From: Phallusia fumigata
Lineage: Eukaryota; Chordata; Ascidiacea; Phlebobranchia; Ascidiidae
Direction of reading: 5' to 3'
DNA length: 21,582 bases
Assembly (NCBI GenBank): GCA_008931825.1
Contig: QXVZ01031945.1
Span: forward strand, 1-21,582
In this document: in pieces, positions 10,544-20,600 of the stretch
Position numbering within the stretch: the first letter of the stretch is position 1
How the letters are laid out: the number at the start of each line of letters is the position of its first letter
Translations under genes and position numbers: made by a program
The notes under the pieces: model-generated
Databases searched by the model: none
What the model was told of the DNA's origin: nothing
The model's input: only the letters and a program-made list of their open reading frames with translations

Positions 10544-12424
10544 ATGACTTCTTCTTTTACCCTTGTGCAAGATATTGCTCAGGGCAGCAGTGGATTACTG
10601 GTTAAAATGTAAGTTTTTAAAATTGAAACTTTAATATTTTTGATTAATAATATTCCAATTTAGTTATAGAGATCGAGATGGAAATAAGTTTGCTGGAAAG
10701 GTAATTAATCGCTCCACCTATCCCGATTACAAACAGGAAATAAAAAATCTGATTTCTGTGTCTGGAGAATGCAACCAAGTCATCAAATTTGTCACAACTT
10801 TGGAAATATCAAAACTGGTAAGTTTTGACACAAAATTTGTATGCTACACAATAGAAAAATTTACATACATTTATATGCTGACGAAACAATGCTAAAATTT
10901 TGTCGGTTAAAAATCAGAAGTTCAGAAAAAAATGAGTTTAGGATGGAGTTTGCAAACACTTTCATTTTCAAGAGACACCTGTGTAAAATTTTAGGGATGA
11001 TAAACACACCAGTGTTTTTGGTATGTGATCATGATAAGGAAAGCCCAATATTGGTTTTATATTGTCAGTGCCTAGAAAATAATTTTACCTGACAAACTTG
11101 GCAAACATCAGGGAGTAGGTTGTGAGAATGAGCTAAACCTAAGGTTAATTGGCAAAACTATATTCTTCTTTGCCAGTTTTTCTTTTCTGTTTAGGATCCA
11201 TCCCCTATTATTTTGATGGAACTATGTGACTGCAATCTCATACAGGTAAAATTTGCTGAATCTTTATTTATTACAATTTAAGTAATTATTTTACTTTTTT
11301 ATTTAGTTTGTAGAAAACAAATTGCCATTTGTGCCATTGACAAAACATAACCAACCACCAAGACTATCACCCAAGCAGTACTTTTCTGATGTTACAAAAA
11401 TCAAAATGGCTGAACAAATTTGCAGGGGTGTAGAATTCTTGCACAAGAAAAGCACAAGTAAGAGGCCATTGGTTGGTGTTGTGTGTAAGTCAGAAGGTCA
11501 AGATGAATTCTGTTATAAAGTTGAAACCTAAACTAAAATGATGTACCCATCAGTTTGAACTGATGTACATACCAAACCGAGTTTAAACCTGAAGATTGTA
11601 GTCTGATTTAGATTTGAGATTTGAAAAAAAGTATTGGCACCCCTACTTTATCAAACTTGTTTTACTTTAGTTCACGGGGGCATTCATCCTAAAAACATAT
11701 TGCTGAAGCGTGTTGATGGTGTGACCACCGTTAAGTTATCCAGCTTTGGCTTCAGTAAAGTTCTTCCAGAAAATACATCTGGATCATTTTCAGCCGATTT
11801 TGAAGGTTTAGGATTCACTGCACCAGAATGTTCTGACGTATCTGCAAAAATTGTAAGTCTTTCCCATGTATTACTCTGTGGATGCCTTTTTGTGATATTG
11901 TTGCTAACTAAGAGTGTTTTTAAATTTGAAAATTTTTTATGTTTTTTTTAAATGGCACTTTCTGATTTAGTAAGCATTTAAATCTTGTCAATTTTCAGAA
12001 TTTTGTTTGACAGTTTTTTTACTGAGGTCGAATCATATTTTGTTGCATTTTATTTCAGAGAAAGTCAGCTGATATATTTTCATTGGGATTGGTTTTGTTT
12101 TATTTTCTGTCGGATGGAAAACATTTGTTTGGCCAAATTTGTGACCAGCAGCAGAACAAAATTAATAGTGAAAAGAAAGCAAAGTTTTTTGATCTACGCA
12201 ACAAGCCAGGTATTTTGGAAAAAACAACTTCAAGTGATTAAATAGTTAATCACATGCTTTTATCCATTTTAGACACATACTGTCTGACAAAGGAACAAGC
12301 AGTTTGTGCTGTGGCTTTGATCAAGAAAATGATTTGTCATAAAGAGAGTGAAAGATGGAAAATAGAAGATGTAAAGCACAATCCTCTATTTTGGTCTTCT
12401 GAGCAAAAGATTTCATTTTATGAG
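10544..12424 (+). other. Pseudokinase domain region (exons 1-7)
   Basis: This region encodes residues 1-302. Fold landmarks in order: GSSG loop, Lys34, a candidate helix-C Glu47, hinge around Glu82-Cys84, HGGIHPKN in place of HRDLKPxN (Asn149 kept), SFG in place of DFG, APE and DIFSLG. The hinge MELCDCNL and the end HNPLFWSSEQ are typical of the IRE1/RNase L group (IRE1 ELC...L, RNase L HPFFW). RNase L is also a near-inactive kinase that binds nucleotide and uses the fold to dimerise; a similar scaffold role is inferred here. Loss of both HRD Asp and DFG Asp goes further than in RNase L. Confidence 0.85.
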
Positions 12425-14737
12425 GTGGCTATTTGCTATAATTTTAATCCTCTAAACAACTGTGGCCTGTGAAGCCTTTTTCTGGCCCTCCCACACAAAG
12501 TGGGATTTGTCTGGTGTTCTTGTCCACATCCGCATGACCCGCCGGTAAAAATTGAAATAAAATCCAGCCCATGCCAAAACATGCCCACTCTTCTGGACTA
12601 TGGTCCTTCTTTCATTTTTGATTTTCATTGAGAATAGACATAAAACAAACTAATAAAGTGTAATATACATATTTTGTATTTTTCAACATTTTTGTTTTCC
12701 AAAAATTAACAAAATTTGATACGTTTTTCTTTAGACACTACATCAACACCTTAAAAATGAAGACAACTTGTCCAAAGTAATTCACTCACTGCAAAAGTAT
12801 AGAGGTGACCTCCTAAGGGAAGGAAGCAATCATTATCAGGACCTAAAAATCTCACCGGACCAATTGCCTTTTAATGTCAACCGGTTGCATAAAAAGACTG
12901 GAGCAACTGACTGCAAACATGTTCAAGGCCTTCTCCGTGTAATCAGAAATCTAGTAAGTTTTTCTTGCAATCTGCCTCTTTGCATATATGGGCAGTTTTT
13001 ATAGTAACCAGTTCACAATGGAGACAAAGTTCTAATTAATTAGTTAAAAAACTTTTTCAATAAAAACTAAAGTGTAAATTAACTGTACAAAAAATTTGGT
13101 GATAACACCAAAAGATTCTTGCTTCAGGAAATACACAATTTGAATTCAAATTTATTTCAGGCTCAGCATGTAACGGACAAGAAGACACCAATCGAAGTTA
13201 AAAAAGCACTTGGTGTCAGATTGGACAGTTCTTCCTATGACCCAGATATCTTTATAACAAAGCTAACGGAACCATATCCCCAACTACTCGCTCATGTTTA
13301 CGACGTGTTCAGGAACAGAAATATACCAGGAGACTTTTATCCAAAGTATGAGTTGAATATTTGTTTAACTGCTGAGATATAGAGAGTATGCTACGTACAC
13401 AATATGTTTGTGTCTTAAGGTCAACAAAAAGCGAAACAACTGCAACTTTAGACAAAATCCTGTTGCAGCCTATCAACAACATTTTTGCATGTTAGTGGGT
13501 TTGATTACTTTGTGTCTATAGATTTATGTGAGCTGCAAACATCTCCCACATGAAGAATCATTTTAACAGAAAAATACCTTTTTTATGGGTCTTAGCCTCT
13601 GTTGTAACAAATACATCATCAATATTCCCCAAAAGATACTTGTTTTTTAATTTATGTTTTTTCAGATTGAATTGTATATGTAACAACCTAATAACAATTT
13701 CTGCTGAGCAAAGTTATCTGACACGCAAGCCCACAATAGCAACAAGATCAGAATTTATTCACAGCATTGTTGTTACAGCTCCAAATCACAAAGTTGCTGT
13801 AAAATTGCCTAATCCACCAGTTGATATTCCAGATGAAGTGAAAGAACTTGCAAGAAAGTATGAAATTATCGGTATGTTTGTTTTGTGGCACAAGAAACAA
13901 CAATGGCAAAATTTAGAGTCTTAGGTTAGACCCAATATTTCCTAGTTACCTTGCGTGACAAGCAATGATGACAAAACAGCCATTAGTAAAAATGCTTTGT
14001 AAACCAATACAATATTGTTTAGTGCAAATTAGCCAATATTGTACTAATTTCCTGAAAACAAAACTGTTTGTACTATGTAGATTGAATCAATAAAATTTGC
14101 ATGTAAATATTCTGTGTATTTTCCTTTGGCATAAAAACTGTGTTGTTAGAATAGTACAAACTTACCTATACTGTTTTATGATATTTTTGTTTTGTTATTT
14201 GATTTGTTAGAAGAAGACCTGTTCCGCTGTCAACTTGATGTAATTTACCATGGTGTAGAAAGGCTTTCCCTGGGCATAGATCTAAAATCTCCCATAAGAA
14301 TATCAGGACCTGACTATGCGTCTACATCTAATGATCTTGAATGCATCAACCTTCCAGAATCAAATAGAACTGAAGCTTTGAACACTATCTTGAAAGACTT
14401 AAAAGGTGGTTTAATATTGATGAGAAGTTCAAATGGTTGCGCCCTAGCAGCAATGCGTGACAGCATAGTTCGAATTTACTTTGAAACCAAAAAACTTGAG
14501 CAAACTTTGGAGGTTAAATTTTTCTCCATTTCCAATTATCTGACTTCGCTTTCTGGAAGTAACTCTCACAACAAAATCGTGTTTTGCATTGGAAGTGACC
14601 CAACAGATCCAAGGGTGCCAACTCCAGCAATCCAAGTAGTTGTAACCCCATATATTGTTACAAAAGTTATGGCACAGCAACCTGTTGATGAGATGAGTTC
14701 ATCACTTGTTGCATTGAGTGTGGAAAGGAACCATTAA
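10544..14737 (+). CDS. IRE1/RNase L-like pseudokinase + KEN RNase + IRF-association-like domain, 680 aa
   Basis: Eleven exons: 10544-10608, 10664-10817, 11195-11245, 11307-11457, 11671-11852, 12059-12209, 12273-12424, 12735-12953, 13161-13345, 13666-13871 and 14211-14737. All have GT/AG borders and matching phases, giving 680 residues and a TAA stop. Residues 1 to about 300 are a kinase fold: glycine loop GSSG (14-17), Lys34 in FAGKVI, hinge IILMELCDCNLIQ (78-90), APE (191-193), DIFSLG (206-211). HRD is HGG (142-144) and DFG is SFG (165-167), so phosphotransfer is unlikely. HNPLFWSSEQKISF (287-300) then leads into a KEN domain (about 303-437), with VIRNL...H keeping Arg373, Asn374 and His378, the RNase positions of RNase L and IRE1, and PYPQLLAHVY. 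Residues 437-505 are an unassigned linker. Residues 506-665 resemble an IRF-association domain. No signal peptide, membrane segment or ankyrin repeats are seen. Weakest splice: GAG|GTGGCT at 12424. Likely a cytosolic RNA-cleaving immune or stress effector (inference). Confidence 0.85.
12735..13345 (+). other. KEN ribonuclease domain (exons 8-9)
   Basis: The KEN domain of IRE1 and RNase L is a dimer-activated metal-independent endoribonuclease. Residues 303-437 show the core GLLRVIRNLAQHVTD, which lines up with LLRAMRNKKHHY of IRE1 and LLKFIRNLGEH of RNase L, so Arg373, Asn374 and His378 are all present. The Tyr892 position of IRE1 is Thr360 here. The second half, FITKLTEPYPQLLAHVYDVF, matches the conserved helix (IRE1 FPHLLAHTY). 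RNL followed by an acidic/basic stretch is closer to RNase L than to IRE1. The acceptor at 13160 was chosen over one at 13128 because it restores this alignment. Confidence 0.88.
13666..13871 (+). other. Linker exon between KEN and IAD-like domains
   Basis: This exon encodes residues 437-505 and contains no methionine. It starts with a Cys/Asn-rich stretch (CICNN), has several hydroxylated and basic residues (SYLTRKPTIATRSEF) and a run PNPPVDIPDEVKELARKY. I do not recognise a domain. The end may be the first helix of the C-terminal domain. The frame is also open upstream through the intron to an ATG at 13550, which allows a separate start for a downstream gene; the well-formed acceptor TTTTTTCAG at 13665 argues for splicing. 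Confidence 0.6.
14211..14737 (+). other. IRF-association-like domain (IAD, MH2-like fold), single terminal exon
   Basis: Residues 506-680. The order of conserved blocks follows the IAD of interferon regulatory factors. DLFRCQLDVIYHGVERL corresponds to the IRF strand with FYRGR. DLECINLPES comes next, then LKDLKGGLILMRSSNG (IRF: L..L..GLLLW..G), then CALAAMRDSIVRIYF (IRF: RLCQ.KVYW). LEVKFFSISNYLTSLSG follows (IRF: LFD...FI..L..F), then NKIVFCIGSDPTDPR (IRF: ..LCFGEEFPD) and AIQVVVTPYIVTKVMAQ (IRF3: LVMVKVVPTCLRALVEMA). Known role of the family: phosphorylation-controlled dimerisation and binding to adaptors or co-activators. No DNA-binding tryptophan repeat is seen anywhere in the gene. Similarity was judged by eye; an isolated SMAD-MH2/FHA-type relative is the alternative. 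Confidence 0.7.
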
Positions 14738-15645
14738 TATTGACGGTGTGCAGTGGAAACAAACAAAAATTTTGTGTTTGTAAAGTACTGAGCACTGTAT
14801 ATTAACACTTAGATGAACACATTTCGTCTAACCTGATGCAACACAGATGTGAACTGATGACAAAAAAATCTCAAAGAAACCAGACAAAAACAGACATTTA
14901 TTAAAATAATTATGTTTTTTTCTGTTTCTGCCAGGCATCTTTGCTGTGTTGTCATTAGGCAATGTAGTTGGTTTCAAACACTTTGTTTGGCCTTGTTTGT
15001 GATGTTCCATCCACATTATGTGGTAAAACCATGCTTATGTCAACTACCAACTTTTAAAATGAGTTTACTAAATGTGAAAAGCTGATACAAAACTGTTATG
15101 TTATTTTTGTCAGTAACAAGGTTGTGCATCTAGTTGTGTTGTTGTGAATCTTGTACCCATCTCAACTCTTCTGTGATTAATAATGACTTTTTTTTTCACT
15201 GATCTTTCATCAAGAAGTTTCTGTAGTATCACTGCACTATTTTTAGAGTAAGTGTAACCAAGAGATTTTTTATTTTATTTATGTAAGTGTTGGTATTATG
15301 TACAAATCATTGGCCTTGTTACAGCTGTTTCTCACAATCACTTCAAGCATTTGCGCAAAATTTTATTAAATCTTTTTAATTCCGTCCAAAGCATAATAAG
15401 TTTTCCTGTGTATTGTCAATGTACCAAAACACTGTTTTTTGATTTATTTATATCCTGAACTTCCCATGTGCAGTGTTCTAATACCAATTCTAGGCTAAAC
15501 CTCTTCAAAGTTCAATTTCTGTTTTGTACGAGAATTACTATGTTTTATGCATACATCTTTGGTACCTTTTAACAATGTCTAAAAGATTGTTAAGATCTTC
15601 AATCGCTAATCGTATTGTGCAATGTTGATTTTTTAATTTTCATAA

Positions 15646-16559
15646 ACATTCTACTGGTAATGTTTATTTTGGTAGCATAGCATTCACACCAACAATATTT
15701 GGTGTTGTTTAAAATGTTTTATTGCACAGATAGCTGACCAGTTAATTTGTGGATTTGTTGTTTTAAAAATTAAAACTGTTAAGCGTTCTTTACTGCGAAA
15801 TACTGCTTGGAAGTCTAAAAGAACTTAACCATGAAAATAACTGAAAATTGTAAAAAAATTTCACATAATTTGTATTTAAAATTTTGAAACCCACAAAAAG
15901 TTTGCAGTAATTGATTAAAAAAATTACAAACTGCAGCAATGTGATTGCAATATACCCTCATCAATATTATATGCTGGATTCCATGCATCATTTATCACAA
16001 TGAAAACCAGCAATTACTGCATAAATGATGATGGAAGCTTGGGAAATGAAAGAATTTGAAAAAGCTTTGATGGCAGTGTCAAAAATATGTGAAGAACAGT
16101 ATAACAGCCCGAAACAAAGCAAAACCAAATACTGAAACAAAAAATATACAAAAATCACTTTTGCACTGTTATACAAAACTGTTGAAATTTAAAACAGGTA
16201 ATTAGGTATACAAGTTTCTGAAAGGAAAAACATCCACAAATTTGCCCTGTCATCGATGGGTGCAAACCACAAAAATTAAAAACTCGACACAATACAAGTG
16301 GTACAACTGTGCATATCATATACAGCATTACATTGGACAGCATGGTATGTATGCATTACAGGCTATAGTTGTTTCAAATAAACCACTAAAAGCCATAAAA
16401 CATAAGGTATGTATGTTGACAACTAGATGTTGACAATTAGATGCAGACAGTGCTAAAATGTGATGCAACAAATAGTTTGGAAGTGCAGTTCATAATGCAT
16501 ACTTGATGGCAATGTATTCCGTGGGCTTGTAAAAAAGCCAGTAAGCACAATGCAAGGAA
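15646..16559. repeat. Direct duplication, copy 1 (0.9 kb)
   Basis: Begins ACATTCTACTGGTAATG and runs to TGCAAGGAA, ending exactly at the n at 16560. Matches 16561-17477 with scattered substitutions and small indels, a few per cent by eye. It includes an internal 14 bp tandem duplication (GTTGACAACTAGAT, 16415-16442). It has no transposon features: no terminal inverted repeats and no long frame. Confidence 0.92.
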
Positions 16560-16560
16560 N
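16560..16560. other. Single n: contig junction between duplicate copies
   Basis: One undetermined base sits exactly between the end of copy 1 and the first base of copy 2. That is the expected trace of two contigs whose ends overlap but differ too much to be merged. Confidence 0.8.
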
Positions 16561-17477
16561 ACATTCTACTGGTAATGTTTATTTTGGCAGCATAGCATTC
16601 ACACCAACAATATTGGGTGTTGTTTAAAATGTTTTAATGCACAGATAGCTGACCAGTTAATTTGTGGATTTGTTGTTTAAAAATTAAAACTGTTAAGCGT
16701 TTTTCACTGTGAAATACTGCTTGGAAGTCTAAAAGAGCTTTTCAACCATAAAAATAACTGAAAATTGCAAAAAAAAGTTTCACATAATTTGTATTTAAAA
16801 TTTTGAAACCCACAAAAAGTTTGCAGTAATTGATTAAAAAAATTACAAACTGCAGCAATGTGATTGCAATATACCCTCATTATTATTATATGCTGGATTC
16901 CATGCATCATTTATCACAATGAAAACCAGCAATTACTGCATAAATGACAATGGAAGCTTGGGAAATAAAAGAATTTTAAAAAGCTTTGATGGCAGTGTCA
17001 AAAATAAGTGAAGAAGAGTATAAGAGCCCGAACCAAAGCAAAACTAAATACTGAAACAAAAAATATATAAAAATCACTTTTGCACTGTTATACAAAACTG
17101 TTGAAATTTAAATTGGGTAATTAGGTATACAACTTTCTGAAAGGAAAAACGTCTACAAATTTGCCCTGTCATCGATGGGTGCAAACCACAAAATTAAAAA
17201 CTCGACACAATACAAGTGGTACAACTGTGCATATCATATACAGCGTTACATGGAACAGCGTGGTATGTATGCATTACAGGCTAAGGTTGTTTCAAATAAA
17301 CCACTAAAAGCCGTAAAACATAAGGTATGTATGTTGACAACTAGATGTTGACAATTAGATGCAGACAGTGCTAAAATGTGATGCAACAAATAGTTTGGAA
17401 GTGCAGTTCATAATGCATACTTGATGGCAATGTATTCCGTGGGCTTGTAAAAAAGCCAGTAAGCACAATGCAAGGAA
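16561..17477. repeat. Direct duplication, copy 2 (0.9 kb)
   Basis: Starts directly after the n with ACATTCTACTGGTAATG and continues into unique sequence after TGCAAGGAA. The pattern (copy 1 preceded by unique sequence, copy 2 followed by it, n between) is that of an unmerged overlap. Confidence 0.92.
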
Positions 17478-17674
17478 AAAGGTATAAAAGAAAACCATTT
17501 GTTCCATGCATGATGTATATGTGAACAACAAAACTCAATTAAAACAGAAACACCATCTAATAAAATCATTTCTAAAACTAAAAGTCGTACTAAAATCAGT
17601 TTGTAGCTTTACCAAACATTTTTTGTTCACTACAGACCAAGTTTTAAAAACTACTTGACATCAGCATAATTGTA

Positions 17675-20600
17675 TCAACCAGTCCCAGTCTTGGATGTTG
17701 ATTTCTGTGCTACGCCATATGGAACATGTGCGGATTGTACACCATGTTGCAATCCACTTTCTACGTTGCGAGTTTGATCATCGAAAAACAAGTGGGGCTT
17801 GATTTTTTCCAAGATGGGGCCTTTGGGAGCCCCGGCAAGAAACAAAGCCTCATCAATGTCCAAGCCCCAAACCCTGAGGGTCTACAACAATCATGCAATT
17901 ATGCATTAGAGTTTATTTGGGAGTAGGACTTACTAAAAAGGACCTGGTAAGCATTCAATAATTTCCTCAGAGGATAAAAAATTAAACATATTAATCAACT
18001 TTTTGGATACAACACACTTTTCAATAAAGTTTTCCGCAAAGAAAATATATAGGTCTTGCCGAAAACGTTTAAACACCAACAATGCAAAATAATGCTCAAG
18101 AATGGGCCCTAAGTCAGATGTTTCTGACGTACATCAACCACTACTATCTGGCAGTGTTCTACATGTTCAGCTATTTGATTTTGTAGTGAAATGATCCAGA
18201 TATGAAAGTTTAAGTCCGTAGGTTGATAACAGTTAAGCTTGATCACTTTTTCACTTGGCGAGCTGCGATAGATCAACCCTAACCCAGCAATTTCCCTGAC
18301 CCTTTGTGTGCCACAGAAACATAAAAGTTTTGCCCCCCTTAATATAAAAACAAAAAGCAAAGAATTGTAAAATGTTTATACGCTCTAAAAAATGTTGTAG
18401 AGATAATGTAGGTAATAGAATGCATGATGTTTTACTTATTGATGCCACTTTCAAATCGTTTACTTGTGATGTGCAATGGGAATCACTGCTTTAATTTAAC
18501 AGGAAGCATGCCAATTACATTTAATGGATTGTATGAGGTTGGTAATATGATTGATGAATGGCTGGTCCATGGTGCAACTGTATGTAACAGCTGCTAAATG
18601 TCACAAGCATTGATTTTAAATGATGGTTTCTAATTTTATTAACATTTTTCACTAAAAATTAACTGCAACATAAAGGTCCAATTTATGCACACAGGCAACT
18701 GCAAGAATTTTTGTTGCCCATTAAATTTTCATTGATAGCAGTTACTGGAATGTTGCATAAATGATGTGTAATCCTAAAACCTGGTTAGTAGCATTTCAAT
18801 CTCTTACCCTGAGAGCTCTCAGACCAGAGCTTGCTGCACTTCGGGCAGTGACGAGGTAAGTTCGAATCGGACAGTCCTCGATTATACCTTTATCTGAAAA
18901 CTTCTTTTTAATTTCACCGATCTTCATAGCAAACTTATGCAGGGGACCATAATCCAATGGCTGGTTTGCCTGGAAAAGTCCAGTTTTGCATTGGTTATGT
19001 CACAACCAATATACTTGTATGTGTTACACATTACTAATCATTAACCTTAAATACAATATTCCTGTTTAGTGATAAAATCTTATGCATTATAGTTTAAGCA
19101 GCCAACACTTTACACCAACAGTCAGTTGGTATAATACAATAAAAAATCATTTTTACAAAACCAACAGTTTAAATATTATGTCGATCAATTTAGCTTCAAT
19201 TTTCTCAGCTAGTCCAGTACATTAAAATTGAAAAGTTGCACATTAAGGCACAACTTATCACAAATTTCCCAAGTTAATCCATTGACTTTGACTTTGAATT
19301 GAATGTGTCTCTTGCCACACAGGATAAAAGCAAAGATATTCAACTGCCAAATACTTTTTTTGCTTCATTTTCAAAAAACTTTTCCAATCCATGTTCTTTA
19401 GCAATGATTTCAGCCTCGTCCGAAAACAGGACGGCATCTCCATCGAATGCGATCTTAAGTTTTGATGAGGATTGTGAACATTTTGTGCCACCACCAAATA
19501 ACCTGGCAGACGCAATACCTGAAAAATGTTTTGGCATGAAAAATAAAGGGCTCGTAAATTTTCAAGAGAATATTTTAAACTATTTTTTTCTCAACAGATA
19601 AAACTTTGGTCAGTCTTAGTATTATTTGGTTACATTTTCCAAAAAAAAATGTCACAAGATTTGTTGCCAAAAAAAGTCAAATGTCAGTTACATTTAAATT
19701 TAATAAAATCAACCACTACAAATATGCAGACCTCTGTTCAAAGCTTGCACAACATTGTCTTCATCAGCAGAAAGATATAGATCTGTATCATAAGCTGAGA
19801 GGTAACCAATAACGCTCTTTCCAGCGGTCAAGCATACTCGCTCTACAGTCAGTTCTGCAAACAAAAAGGATTAAAACTTCTCTTTTGCAAAATACAAGAA
19901 CACCCTGAAAAGTTTTCACAAAACTTATATTTGTTTCTTAGCAGCGATTTAAAATGCATGTGTTGCTAATATATATAAATATAACAATAATAATGTTTAC
20001 CATGTAAAAGTCAAAGTTGGATGAAAATTTCACAGCTAGTGTAATTGGGCATTGGGGGAAGTCAGTCATTTTGTTTCACTTTACCCAGCTTGAATTGGAT
20101 CAAATTACAAATATAGGAACAAAAAAATATTATCAAAAACCTTTCTGTGGTTGACAACATAAAGTTGATTGATGAACCTGCTATTAGTGTAAATAAAAAC
20201 ACAACAACATACAACAAAACCTATCACATGTTGTCGAATAGGCAATAGTTCATTACGCGATCATGCAGGAAGTTAAGGTTGCATCCTTTATAGGTAGTTT
20301 TTTAATGGTAACACTCAACAACAAATTATGCAGGATAATAAAAGAATTTCCAATCATGCAAGACTAACGATGGGTCAAAGACCTTACACTTTTTACAAAT
20401 GGTCGAATTATAGCTGTGTTTGCTTACTATGATAATTTATGGAATTTATGAGTGACACTCCAATTTGAGCTGACTGATTGCTCATCAGAACAACATCGAA
20501 CAGATTTTTTTCCTGTGGATCAAGCTCCAGAAGTTTAAGATTGATACAAGCAAGTGCCTGAAATAATATAAACAACATTCCCATGTTAATGGATTTTAAT

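Larger units (their letters stand above)
14738..17674. other. Intergenic region between the fusion gene and NT5C1A
   Basis: Two genes converge here, so both 3' UTRs lie inside. No clear AATAAA follows the fusion gene stop; ATTAAA near 14898 is a weak candidate. Most of the interval is the direct duplication 15646-16559/16561-17477. I see no coding sequence or RNA gene. If the duplication is an assembly artefact, the real distance is about 0.9 kb shorter. Confidence 0.6.

Noticed and set aside
13128..13160. Alternative upstream acceptor for the second KEN exon (GCTTCAG at 13121-13127)
   Set aside because: The inserted 33 bp would put EIHNLNSNLFQ between RNL and AQH, breaking the conserved RN...H spacing; the acceptor at 13160 fits the family.
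16155..16910. Small open frames inside the 0.9 kb duplicate
   Set aside because: They are not preserved between the two copies and show no coding character.
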